Shown here one piece after another: positions 35,816 to 49,448 of a DNA stretch of 64,000 nucleotides; the first letter of the stretch is position 1; every line of letters begins with the position of its first letter. The stretch is from Opisthocomus hoazin (lineage: Eukaryota; Chordata; Aves; Opisthocomiformes; Opisthocomidae). The stretch spans positions 124,001 to 188,000 of the forward strand of contig NC_134419.1 in NCBI RefSeq assembly GCF_030867145.1. Reading direction: 5' to 3'. A model generated the notes under the pieces. It searched no databases and was not told where the DNA came from. It saw only the letters and a list, made by a program, of their open reading frames with translations. Position numbers and translations under genes: made by a program.

Positions 35816-38800
35816 CCCAATGCTTATTTCTTACCTGCACCAGTAAAATAAGTTTTTTTTCACCAACCTCTGCAGACCTTTGGCATTTAGGAGAAATTCC
35901 TAAAGATGCCCCTCCGAAGTGATAGATGCATTTATAGTGCTGTTTGGTTTTCCCATGTAGCTTCTCTTTGATGTACTGTTTTTCATAATCTGTCACTGAA
36001 ATAATAAAATATAGTATTAACATAGCTATTTTCATGCTTAAAATTCCTGGGCTAGAGTGTCATCTCAGGTCTTTTGTAGCAAATTTGTCAGAGTTTCTCA
36101 GAATGTACACCAGTGAAGCTGACACAGCTTTTGTAATTATTTGATTCATTAGAGATGAGGGAAGGGATAGGAAATCAAGAAAAGTTTGGTGTTCTATACT
36201 ACAGTTGGGCTGTAATGAAAGAATTTAACATCTGTGCTAAACTGATAAACTTGTTTGGTATGGTGTCAAGGAGACAGCATGTTGTTAATGACTGTTAGCC
36301 TAATAAAATAGTACAGAAACATCTAGCAGGATAACATGAGTTAAGTTGACTTAGAACTGTTAAAGCGCATAAACATAAGAGCTTTCTTGTGAGGCAGGAA
36401 CAAGGTGTGTTTGATGAAATATGACTCTGCTTTGTTTAATATAATGAAGATAACATATCCCCAAATTTGTTAACGACCTTGTTTTGTTACAGTGAAGGCT
36501 AAGCAAAGCTTAATGGCTGTGCATTGTACAGCATATAGGCAAGCCTGGACATTGAGATTTTCGCATGTAGTGTTTTCCTCCTGAATTTGTGCTGATTCCT
36601 TTGGGACTTTTGGCATAGGTTGAGGAGGCAGTGGAGAAGTAACCAAAAAAATCCTGAAGAAGACAAACAGAGTAACCTTTCAAAGTTCCTTCCAACTTTA
36701 TTTTCTATGATCACTTATTTGGTATGTGGTTTACTCTTAGCAAGTTTGAGAGCCAGAAGCCCCAGTAAAAAGCAGTGTTTGTTTGGGATGCCTCTATCAG
36801 TGTTACCTTTTTGCAGTGCTTGTAGCAGCTTTTGGTCAAGTTCAGATGCAGTATACAGCGTTTGGCCCTGGGTCAGTATTCATTGCTTAAGGAATGAATT
36901 TGTATTTCCTCTTTGAGAAAATAGTAGCCAGGAAAGGAGCTCTAGTTCATAGTAGTCATTGAACTATGCTGACTTAGATGAACTAATGAGATCTCATTCA
37001 GGTGGTGTGATACAGAGGACATGAATTCCATGAGGGTGGTAGGAAAGCAGTGGCAAGCCTAATAAGTAATTATTGGGAAAAATTAGCGTTATTGAAAACC
37101 CATGTTTTACTTTTGCTAGAATGACAGGAAATAAATGCCTGGCAGCCATTAGAGTTAGGTGGATGTCTTAGATATCTAATTTTTCTGAGGCAACAGATCC
37201 CAACAGAAACTGAATATAATTTTGGACAAAAGACCTGTGCAGCTGAGTGTAACTTTGGACAAAAGACCTGTGCAACTTAAACTTTGTCTTAATATTTTTG
37301 CTTTTTTTTTTTACCCTCTATATTCTTCAGTCTGAATTTGTTGGTACCAAGCTTTCATGATCCTGGAATTCCAGTCCCTGGAATTTGCCTCTATCCAGTT
37401 ATAGATATAAATACCTTTATACTTGTCATTCTGAATAATAGAGCTGCAATCCATATGAAACATCAGAGTGTTTGTTGTGGGGTTTTTTTCATATCACATT
37501 AGTCTGCTGTGGCACATCACAGCAGCTGGGCTGCTATATGCACCCATAAATAAAAGTAGTCAGGAGGAAGTCTCTGTAGCTTGTGGGACACTCACATACG
37601 GCCTGCTGCTGGTGTAGAAATTCAGTGCTGCCCACAAGCCTATACCAATTATGGGGAATTTCTGTGGGCAGGGATGGAGTGCTCCTGACTGTTTCTACTA
37701 ACTAAGGAAAGGCCACACAGCAATATTTGCACATTTCCAACCTTGATCTACATAAGTGAAATCATCCTTTCCCTCCTAGATTGTGCTGAAGAGAGCTGCA
37801 GCCAGTGACTGTACTCTTTGAGCTTACTCTGTTGAGCAGTCACTTTGAAGTCAGAGCTCTTTTATTGTACTAAAACCTGAGACTGTGCCTTTGATTGACC
37901 TCTGACAGCTGCCAAGACAAGGAAGTTTGGCCTAAAGAGATCCTCTCCTGAAAGAGGACCAATGACTAAGGTTTTCAAAAGATGTTTGGTGGGTTACTTC
38001 TCCAGCAGGAAGTCCCATGCTTGTACCTAGTTCTTAAACCAGAACATAATCTGTTAAAATATACGGTTTAGCGTGTGCTGCTGACATGGTAAGGGTGGGA
38101 ACCTGTTCCTACCTTAAGAGCATGTGTTGCCAGAAAGATGAGCTCTAACATGAGTGGGCCAGGATTCTTCTTAATTGTCTCTTCTGCACAGCTGATAATA
38201 CATAGAAGAAAGTAAGTATCTTTTTCAGGTTAACAGATTCCTGCTGGGCCAATTGTGTGCAGAGCATCTAGACTTGTACAAGCTGATGTGTCATGAAATC
38301 TGGTAGCTGAATTAGTATCCTTCATAATCAGTGTACTTTGAAATAAATAAATATGCTGAATAATAGCCCTGGTACTTATTACTTAAGTTTATTTGTACTA
38401 GATGTTACAGTAAAATTAATTGTTTTTTTCATCACATTTTTCTACAAGAGTTAGAATTTCTTGGACGTGATCAGGTTGCTAAAAAACAGCTGACTAGCAG
38501 TGTAGCAAAATACACTATTTATTTTTAGATTTTTTTTCCCCCAGCAGAATGAGAAACAGTTCCTATGGTGTTGCTTTGCTCTATCTGACAAAAGGCAATG
38601 AGCTGTGTTTGTGAATACCCCTTTTTGTTGGTTTCAGTACAATGCATTGTCTATGCTAGCATCTAGACAACTGCTATAAACAGGAAGATGATAATAAGTG
38701 CTATGTGCCTGTGACCAGTACTCTTGAACTCTTGTGATATTTACCCCCCCCACGTAATTTAAAGGTTTGAGTGGTATCTGTGAGATAATGAAGTGGTTAG

Positions 38801-38944
38801 GTACATAGATACATATGTATTCAGGAAAATATATACACAATATGTACGTGCATATATATTTCCTTGCTAGCATTTTTCCGGCATCTGTCCAGGTCCCTAC
38901 CCACACCTAGATAAAACATGAGTAACAGAAGTATTGTAGCCATG
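35816..38944 (+). other. Intronic/intergenic, a possible CR1 scrap only
   Basis: AT-rich sequence. About 36672-36712 resembles a decayed CR1 3' end (caaagttccttccaacttta, then tctatgatc). A 26-bp phrase around 'ttggacaaaagacctgtgca' is duplicated in tandem near 37220-37275. Nothing else was recognised. Confidence 0.45.
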
Positions 38945-39229
38945 AATACAGTTTCATTTGGAAAGCAAGAAACATTTTAAGCGGAAAGAGGATAAATTTA
39001 TATTGGATACAAGAAAGAAATTCTGTACTATGAGGGTGGTGAGGCGCTGGAACAGATTGCCCAGAGAAGTTGTGTATGCCCCCTCTCTGGCAGTGTTCAA
39101 GGCCAGGTTGGACGGGGCTTGGAGCACCCTGGTCTGGTGGAGGGTATCCCTGCCCATGGCAGAGGGGTTGGAGTGAGGTGATCTATAATTTCCCTTCCAG
39201 CCCAAACCATTCTATGATTCTGGGAGTTA
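38945..39229 (+). mobile_element. CR1 LINE 3' fragment
   Basis: About 285 bp of CR1 3' sequence: the region encoding [20 protein letters not shown], then 'gttggagtgaggtgatc' and an end with 'ccattctatgattctggg'. It is a different, older subfamily from the long copies. Confidence 0.9.
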
Positions 39230-39234
39230 TTGAA

Positions 39235-40617
39235 AGACACTTGAAAGACAATGCAGTCTTTGGATTCCCCAGGGCTCAATTTTAGGGCCAGTGCTCTTTG
39301 ATGTTTTCATAAATTACCTGGATGCAGGAATCGAGTGTATATTGAGTAAGTTTGCTGATGGTACTAAATTAGGAGGAGCTGTGGAGTCCCTTGATGGTAG
39401 AGAGGCCAGACAGAGAAATCTGGATAGACTAGAGGGCTGGGCAATCACCAATCATATGAAATTTAACACAATCAAGTACTGGATTCTCCACCTGAGACGG
39501 GGTAGTTCTGGTTATCTGTACAAATTAGGGGACGAGAGGCTGAAGAGCAGCCACACGGAAAGAGATCTGGGGGTTTGGGTTAGTGGTGAGTTTAATGTTA
39601 GTCAACAGTGTGCCCTGGCAGCAAAAAGGGCCAACCATGTCCTGAGGTGCATCAAGCACAGCATAGGTAGTTGATCGAGGGAGGCTTGAGAGAGTTGGGT
39701 TTGTTCAGCCTGGAGAAGAGAACTCCGGGAGACACCTTATTGCAGCCTTTCAGTTCTTAAAGGGGACTTACAAGAAAGATGGGGACAAACTTCTTGTCCT
39801 ATCGCAACAGGCCCAGATAAAGGGTAATGGTTTTAAACTAAAAGATGGTAGACTTAGACTAGATATAAGGAAGAATGTTTTTTTACAGTGAGGGTGGTGA
39901 AACACTTGACCAGGCTGCCCAGAGAGGTAGTGGAGGCCCGTTCAAGGTCGGGTTGGACAGGACTCTGAGCAGCCTGATCTGGTTGAAGATGTCCCTGCTC
40001 ATTGCAGGCGGGTTGGACTAGATGGCCTTTAAAGGTCCTTTTCAACCCAAACTATTCTATGATTCTCTGATGGTCCCACTCTACACTGCACTGATGCGGC
40101 ACCACCTCAAGTACTGTGTGCAGTTTTGAACACCTCAAGAGAAGGAGGGCATCAAACTATTGGAGTGTGTCCAGAGGAAGGTCACCAAGACGGTGAAGGG
40201 CCTCGAGGGCAAGATGTAGGAGGAGTGGCTGAGGTCACTTGGTTTGTTCCGCTTGGAGAAGAGAAGGCTGAGGGGTGACCTCATCACAGTCTACACCTTC
40301 CTCAAGGTGGGCAGTGGAGGGGGAGCTGCTCATCTCTGCTTTCTGGTAACCAGCGATGGGACACGAGGGAAGGGAATGAAGCTGCAGCAGGGGAAGTACA
40401 GACTGGACATGAGGAAAAGGTTCTTCAGAGAGAGAGCGGTTGTCATTGGAGTAGGCTCCCCAGGGAAGTGGTCATGGCACCGTGCCTGTCAGAGTTCAAG
40501 GAGCATCTGGACGATGCCCTTAGTCATGTGGTTTAGTTTAGGTGGTCCTGCAAGGAGGAGGGAGTTGGACTTGATGATCCTTATGTGTCCCTTCTAACCT
40601 GAGATATTCTATGATGA
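39235..40617 (+). mobile_element. Older CR1 split by a nested CR1
   Basis: The left part (39235-39684) encodes FINYLDAGIECILSKFADG and later [20 protein letters not shown], ending at 'gatcgagggagg'. The right part (about 40069-40617) resumes at 'tggtcccactctacactgca', which directly follows that point in CR1, and runs to a 3' end with 'attctatgatgatt'. The interruption is a separate CR1 3' end. Several stops show that it is inactive. Confidence 0.88.
39685..40068 (+). mobile_element. CR1 3' end nested inside an older CR1
   Basis: A 5'-truncated CR1 of about 380 bp starts 'ttgagagagttgggtttgttcagcc' and ends 'caacccaaactattctatgattctctg'. Its sequence overlaps in content with the right-hand part of the host element (both contain the 3' ORF2 end and a tail), which shows it is a separate copy, inserted in the same orientation. 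Confidence 0.87.
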
Positions 40618-43600
40618 TTAAGACTGCTCACAGTAGTCAAGTGCTTGAGTATTTGCAGGGTTTGGGCCAAGGCCCATGGTATGGAAAGAAGGGAGGAATA
40701 GGGAGGAATCCACCAAAATCCACAAGAACCTGGCAGTGATGTTGTCTTAACAGAAAGTGAAACTAGTGATGAATTTGACTTTGTAGACAGAATTTTTAAA
40801 TGAAACCAAAATATCTCAAAGATGTGTTGCTGTCTAACTTCATCGTGGTGCCCTAGTTTATAGGGATGTGGAAGATGGGAATGTGGAGGGTCCGTTAATG
40901 TGTGTTTTGTCACCTGTTTTTTGGCTGAAGTTCTTGTGTCAGTTCAGTTAGCAGTATCAGTCAATGACAGTATTACACACGGTGAGTGTGAAAACCCATT
41001 AGATTTGGCTAGTCCTACCAGTCTGTAACTTCTTCTAAACTATGTTGTCTTTAACCATTTTCTCTCAAATATTTAAGGGCAATGTATCATAGTTACGCGT
41101 CAGTACCAGAGCTTGATAATTAACATCTTTAGATGGCATCCTGCAGTGTATTTGCTGTTAAGAATTGGATTGGCCTGTACAATAATGACTAAGTCACAGT
41201 TGTCCAATTAAATAAGGGTAACTTAATTACACTGGTCCTTAATATAGGCTACTATGTATTTTAAGAGAGTCAGTTTTTCTCTTGTTTATGGCTACGAGTC
41301 TACTTCTAGCCCGCATGGTAAGTGGAACTGTTTCTGTTTTTCTGTGCCAGCCCTTGAGCCTTTCCAGAGCGTTGGTGGATAGGGCAGGACCATGGTCTGT
41401 GTAGCTGTGCTTTTTTGGCCATTTCAAGCATGTTTCAAATGCACAGTCCTGCCCTGGCTGCTTATCCTCTCATACAAACTTGATGAGCACATGCAGACCC
41501 TTAGGATAGCTGGGTAATATCTTAAAACATGTCTTCCTGATGTTAGTGCAATTTAACTTAATTATCAGTCATGACTAGTGCCAGAAAGGGCAAAGCCATA
41601 TGTCTCTCTGTTTTCCCTCGTTCTATCACTGCAGGATTACTGTGTTGTACATAATTTCCTTTTACAGTCGGGATTGATTTGCTTTTCGCCTATGTCTTCA
41701 CCTTCTGTTTTGCAAAGATGGATGAAAGATAAATATTTGATTAGAAGATTAAATTACGTACTTATACTTTTGTGTGCTACATTTATATTTAATGGCAACT
41801 ACATGTGATGTTGTCTTTCTCTGCTGCTTTAGTTGCGTTATAAAATCAGTGGCAAGTTACAGTGTGGCTACTTGCAGCTTGCTCCTTACCATTTGAGACA
41901 CAATCTCACCACCAAATGCTACTAGTGTAGATCCTTCTAAGTAATTGTGAGGTTGCATTCCTGCAAAGATACAGAAAGTTCATGCTAATTATTATTGTAT
42001 TACTATTAGTATAGATGGCAAGTTCTTATACCATAGCTGTTGTCATTACAGGCATCTATTTTGACATCATCTGTGGCTGCTGCATACCTTGCTTCTGGAG
42101 TGTCTGCTGCTCCTTCATTGTTTTCCTCTGTTTTAAAGGAATTTTGTGGATTTTCCTCCCCACTCTCACTGAATTGATTTCAACACTACAGATCTGACCT
42201 ACAGCAAAATAAAAGTGAAAGGCAAGGAATTCGATGCTTTCTTCTGTATTACATTTGCATTGTATCTCACCTTCAGAACTATTTTTTTTTAAAGGTAATT
42301 GCTGGTGGCCAAAATATAATCATATTTAGAATACAAGATTTCTATCAGGATGAATTTGTACTTGACTTCCAGCTGTGAATTCTCTGTAGTGTGTGATTTT
42401 CCCTGTAGGGAAAACTACCATTTTCTTTTGAAAAAACCTCAGTAGGGATAAACTTTGATAAGCAAGTTGTTGGAAGTGATTTTGTTCATTTGTTTTCCAG
42501 CTTTCATAGAACTAGGTAGAAAGCACATTGCAGCAGATTTTCTATACAGCTGAAAGTTACTTGCAAGTCTTTTCCAAGTCTTCTGGTGAGATAAAATGTT
42601 GAATCTGTAATAAAATAAACCTCTTGGCTATGGGAAAATCTTCCTTTGAAAGCAGTGAGTATGATGATAAGTGTTGTCATGAGCCATCACATTAGGAAAA
42701 GATCAGGAAATAATAAATGGGTAAAGGAAGCCTCTTGCTTTCATAGGTTAGATTTTAGTGACTCATGTGTTGCTCAAGACTTGTAGAATATGTAAAAAGA
42801 AGCTCACGCTTCAGGACCATTTTCCAGTCACTTTACTTGAACAAGTAATACACTCAAATAAATTGTAACTGTGTGGATACAACTCTGACGAACTGTCACA
42901 GTATCCCAGAAATAATAGGTCTAAATACCTAATGATCACAACTCTGTTTGGCTTGATGTACTTATTTCTGGTGATGCACTGTACAAAATAACACTGGGAA
43001 TACGAGTAGGATGGAATGTGAACAGTGGGACAGATATTTGCTTGAATTCTCTAGTGAGTGGGAAGTATTTAAAGGGGGGGAGAAAGCCAGGAATGGAGGT
43101 AAAGAAAATGCCATCTTTTTTTTTTTTCTTTAAGTCTGAATGATGGCTTTTGTGTGTATTGTGAAAACACATAATTGCTTCAGTGTTCCAGCACAAGCTG
43201 GATAATAACTAAATTAGGGCTTAGCAGGATAGGTATCAAAATCATAGTGAGGGAGACGGGGACCATGTCTTGACATAAAATAATCAGCAAACATCTAGCT
43301 AAAAATGTGTTGCAAGGCTGTAGAGGTCACTGGCAAACTGACTTCACTTTAATATTTCCAGATTTCTGAGTGCAGTAATTCACAACTCTAGCAGTTATTT
43401 ACTTTTTTTAGTTTATATTGAAGCAGAAGGAGACTGAGGATAATTATTGGTGTGTCTAAAAGAGCCTGGGATTGAAAAGCACCGGCTTCCATCCTTAGAA
43501 TAGAATACTAATTTGTAACAGCCTTCTGGCATGTGATTTTAGAAAGTCAGTCTTCTGTGTCCTAGTATTCCCAACTTGTCACATTTAACCTATATTAATC

Positions 43601-46600
43601 TTCTAAATTTTCATAGAAGCTTTGATTACATTTAGTGATTGAGATCTCCCAAAGATGGTGCTCTAAGGGGAAAACCATTTGTTATCCTTTATTTTGCGTG
43701 TTAGTGATAAGAAAATACATGGTTGTGGTTCAGGTAATTTTTTTTTTTTTCCTTCAAGCAAATTCATTACTGCATTTCCTAAAGCATTCAGGATATACAT
43801 GTGTTATCTTAAACTGCATTTTGCTAGTACATACTCATTATCTGTATGGTTCTGTCAAGAAGTTATATGGGGCTTACTGTGTTTCTTTGTAAGCATTCAG
43901 TAATTGTTTCATTAGTGTATTATCCAGAAGTCAAAACCAAGTAGTAACATATTATAACTATAACATTCTCATTTATGCACAGTTTACTAGGGTTATAGTT
44001 TGACTTACTTGGATTCAGTTGATGGAAATGTACTGCTCGGTTAGAAAATGCTTAGGTGCATTAAAAGAAATCATGGCTGATGGTTAACATCAAGTCATAT
44101 TATGGCTTGCAAAGAATTGTATCTTGAAAACATGCTTGGATTTGATCTTCTTTCCTTTCAATTAATCCCATTCTTAATTACAAAATTGCTATGCCTTAGA
44201 TTCAAAATTTTAATTCAGAAATGGATTTTTTGGAATAGTTTATTCCATTTCTCAGCTGTCAGGATAACTGAAGTCCAATTTTAATTTAATGCCCTTAGGT
44301 TGCCTACTAAGTAAAACTTGTGGTAGACTTGTTTTTGGTGAAGGACATACGGATAAGTCTGCAGTTGTTCTGCGACACCCAGTGAGGCTTGTAAACTCTC
44401 CTATACTTATGTTACACTTTGGTTTTCCACATATCCTACTGCATCATCTCATTCCTGTCTTCTTTGCCTACTTGGTTGTTTCCATTTCCACTTACTTTGA
44501 CGTTCACCCATCTTTTTTTTTTTATTTTTTCCCCCCTCCAAAGTAATTTTTGTTAGAATTAATCAAGCTCTGTTAATTGCAATTTAGATGGAGATCTGGT
44601 ATTTTGTCTTTTAAGCCGGAGGGCAAATGTTGCATTGGCAGGGGAGGAAATCTGGAAAGCTGAAAACATTAGAATTCTAAAACATCTGATCAGTCCTATT
44701 TTAAGTGCAATAAGATTTTTAAAACAAGCAAAAAGACCCCAACCAACAAACCATCCAAACAAAAAAATCCCTGCCATGCTGGCGGCAGCACTCACAGAAA
44801 GAGAAACATTATGTCACAGACCACAGACCTTTTTAGCAATAACATTGAGCTTGTTTAGGTGATTGGGGAATCTGAATGGACAAACACTTGTAGTTGTTTC
44901 ACAACATAAAATTTTACTACTGGTGGCATGAATTACACCTTTCATGAAGGCTGCTGCAAGTCTAGTTGCCTCAGGCTTGGCTTCTTTTGCACTGAGAAGT
45001 TCTGCTTGGGTGGACTTTGAGGGCTACAGATATTGTCTAAAATTTGTGGGTCCCTAGTAATTGGATACTTCTGCTCTCTGTGATCCACTTTAGAAATCCT
45101 GAATGTAAGCCAGCATTGGTAGCTGTTAGAACAGTCACATAAGTGCTATGCTGTGTGTATGTAGGTGTAGGAGAGCTGACAGTCTTGGAGGCACAGGGGT
45201 AATTTGCATGTTCTACACATTCCATTTGGAGCACGTGTTGTAAATCTGTGTTTCCAGGAAATGTCAGACTTACTGTGTATTCACTTAGCAGTTGTTACAC
45301 AACCTGGAGATACTGGACTTAATCCATGTAGTGCAGGACATAATTTTTCCTTTCTCACAGTTCCCCATCTTCCATGGAAAAGCCTGTTTGTCTAACTTGG
45401 AAAGCTACGGTGTGTTTGAGCCAAATTGTTGCTGTGAATCATCCAGGGATCAATTCCCAGGAAGCAGTGTGGGTGTGGCACGTTCTCACTATTAAGATAC
45501 AGGTTATATATTGTTACATATGTATGGTTGTTGAGTCTGACCATCTATAAATGAGACCTGAAGTGTTCATTGTTCAAGACAAACACATTCAAAGAAAGAC
45601 TGAAGTGAAAGACTACCATTAACGCTTGTGAAATCAAATATGTCAGAGGTGAAAATTTGTGAGTGTTGCCATCTATTAATGGAAAACACTCTAGATGTTG
45701 AAGAGGCTGGTGAATCTACCAACCTTCCAGTGTCTAACAACAGATGAATGTTTCTTTCTTGATCAAATTTTAATCTTCTGTGTGAATGATGCTATTCTGA
45801 TTCAGACTATGTAGAATCTCATGTGACTGACAAATGCCCCCACAATGGGAGAAGGCGCAGAGGAGACAGACAAGAGTTATGAGCTCTGGGAAGAATGAAG
45901 GGAATGACCAGCAGTTATTGTAAAGAAAGCTGACCTTAACCTCAACACAAAAAGGACTACAGGGTAACCTTTGTTTTAGATATAGAGTGGGTAACATAGT
46001 TGTGTAAACTGCCTTTCCTGAGATGAGTAGTAGACAGTAATGTCTTCCTGAGCTAACCAGACTAGTATGGGGCAGGGAAAGTATATACATGGCTGAGCCC
46101 ATCATAAAGTAAAAAAAAAGGAACAACCAACAAAAAGACCTTCAAAGAGGCCCATAGGCTTGAGCTAGCTTTAACTCACACGTATTTTCCCAGCATCAAG
46201 ATGATGGAGCATATAGAGATAGATAATGGGAGTCATGTTGGTACTGTGATCCAACTGTTTATTCTAAATGGTATATTGTGCTTGAGTTGTGATTTCTATA
46301 CATGATGTATCACTCTGGTAAACCCATGGAATGCCAATTATTTTCAAAGAAGTCAACTTGATATTAAACATTAAACTCTCCTAGTGTGGATTATCTAAAA
46401 TAACTTGGTCAGAGATTATTGAACTCTGACAATAATGGACTCCTGACACCCCACAAGGGAAGAAAATCCCCTATTTTCAATGGCTGAATTGAAACCAATT
46501 TTAGGTATAGAGGATAGAAGAAATATGACAATAGATGGAATATGAATATCATGGTGTAACTACTAAGATCCTCACTTTCATTTACACAAAGAAGAGTTTG

Positions 46601-49417
46601 GATCAGTCTTGAATATGTAACAGAAATGCTAACATTTAGTAACTTTTGAGATCCTGTCATTTGAGTATTAACTGTGTATATTTTCAGGGGCTGTTGCGGC
46701 CTGTGGTTTACTCGATCTGTGTCCTGGGTGCATGTATACCCATGTAACATATAAACATGAACAAAAAAACTGTTATTATTTTTTTTTTATCAGTATTAAC
46801 AGTATCAGTCCAGATACAACCAGATGGATTTGCTGGAATCTGCCATTTCTTATAACCTGAGGCATCCAACTGAAGCAACAAGTGGCTGGGGAAGTGACTA
46901 CTATTTAACCGGACTTTTAACTTGGTAAATTCTCCAGTGACTGGTTTTCTGCTAGGAGAGTTGTGTTTTACAATAAGGTTACTGTGAGGAATGTGCCCAG
47001 GGACTTCATGACACGTAGAGATCACTGTCAATATAAACTTACAGGATATTTTGCTAAAGCATAGGTTTAATACTGGTGTAAAAGAACTAATATATATTCA
47101 AATAAATGTATTATCTCAATATTGACTATAATCTCAATGTTATGTGTGATTATTAGTTGAATGTGAACGAATGTAAAAGTGTATAAAGAAAAAATAAATT
47201 AACAGAGAAGAAAATATGCAAATAAGAGCAATGAGTTATAGTTGCCACAGAAAAAGTGCTCTCTCTTAGCTACTTCACAGTATTAATAAGAGCAACAAAT
47301 ACAGCAGATGTTTTCTCTTTGTTTCTCTCTGTTTATATGTTGTAGTTCTAACTGAAATAGTGTTTGAATAGTTTGAACACGTGCATTTTGGAAATAGAAA
47401 TAAAATTCTGGCATATCGGTGTCTCACTAAAAAAGAAAAATGTTTTTGGGGAGTATGTATTGATTTTCTTTAAAACAAACCGAAGAAATACCAAAAATAT
47501 TATTCTGAGGACAGTAATTCATCTGGAAACTGGATGAAATTATAAACCAATGTTCACTGCCCTACTAAAACTCTTTCAGCAAACGTGTAGCCTCAATGAC
47601 AACAGAAGAGACTAGGGAAGCATAAAAGAATACAGTATTACCATTATCTTCAAAGAATTACTTTCATGACCAAATGGTTGCAGAATTCAGCCCAGGATAC
47701 TTGTCTGTTTCCTGTAAGACAATGTCAATGAGAAATTTGGATCATATTGGTTGCTGAAGCACATCTGTTCAGTGCAACACAATGAATGTAGCAATATGTC
47801 TGTATATTTCTATCATAATCAGCCATAAAATTTATCCATTGATCTCCAAACTTGCTTACATGGCTGCTATACTTCAGCTGTGGTGCTATTATTCATGGTT
47901 ACGTGCTCCTGTCGTCTTTCATGCCCTAGCACAGCTTTGTGAGGCCTTGCAGTGAAAGTGAGCCAAATGTTTCTGCTTGGAGTTAGTTTCCAGTCTCATT
48001 GGAACCTGGCTGTTACTTACTATGAACCTGGAAGAGTGCTGCTGTTCGCAGAAGGGAGAGGACGGGAGCGGATGGCTAGGGGATAGGGCCAACCTCTGGA
48101 GTTTCAGCCTATTCTTAAGCTGACCAGATAGGTGCTTTGATTAATCTTGAAAGAGAAAAGGTATGCTGAAGAGTCCAAGAAATTGAAAACTATCAATTGC
48201 ATATAAATCTAGATAATTTTAACCTGCCTAACTCTTCTTCTTGTGATGAAAAATTGAGCTACAGCTTTTGATTTTGTTAGCTTTCTAAAGATTAATAAAT
48301 ATTTTTTTGATTGTACAATTTAGCTTATCGGTAAACTAATAGTCTTCAAATGTACAGGTGATCATCCTTTAAGTTAGGGTTTGCCTTGCATGTGTCTGTT
48401 GTGCTTTATTACTTTAATACTAGAGGAGCAAACATATTCTTTTAAACTAAGATTTCTGGTAAGAGTTGCAGCTCACATTGATTCTCTTAACCTCTCATTT
48501 CGGATATAAAATGCAACGTTTCAGTGACTGTCCTGTCACCCCCTCATTTCCATGGATACATGCTTTGAATGCAGATATAATTAGCGTGCTGCAGCCACAG
48601 GTAGTGTGTCCTTTGAAAGAAGTAAGAATACCGTAGTGTAGATGTATTGTACTGTCACTTCTAATATGTTTAAACTGAGGCAATTTCTCTCACTGAATTG
48701 TGAGGTCAGACTGAAAAGTGTTCATGGTCTTGGGAGTTTGGTGAGGCATCAAACAAGTTGTATAAACCCAGACAGACAAGCTGCAAATGTTTGCAACAAT
48801 TGTAAACTGTTAACTGGGTACCCTAGAGAAGATAGGATCAGTCTGACCTTCAGATTACTTGTGTTTCTTCTATCTGTTGCTGTTTAGTGCCTGACAGTTT
48901 ATGGGAACTGCTTTATATGAACACCTCTAGTGATGAAAGACATGTTAGCATAACTTTAAACAGTCCTGAACTTAGGAACGTATACTTGCCCAATTAATGA
49001 CTGTTTTATGCTGGTCAAAACTATTTGCTCACATCTCACTTGCTAATAAAATTATGTAAATTGAATGTTAAATCTTATTTAGAGACTGACTAATGTCACC
49101 AGGGTGGTTCCAATGTGAGGATGTTCTGGCTAGAAGACCAACGAACATCCTGAATAACATGCCCTCATCTTGGGTCAGGGCACAATCTGCATAGTCTAGA
49201 CAAGAGCCTGGGTTCTTAGATTGTAGACTAGGCTGGATAGTAATTGTTTCTCTGTTCTGGGGGCAGCGCATAGAGCAGAATGCAAAGCGGGGTTCATGGC
49301 AATAGAAACTCACAGGAGCATGAAAAAGACCCTAGTAGGAAAGTTACTGGAGGGAGGAAAGACCTGGGTGCAAGTCTCTGCAGTAGAATGATTTCTCTCT
49401 TTTCTCTCTCTCTCTTT

Positions 49418-49448
<31 letters not shown>

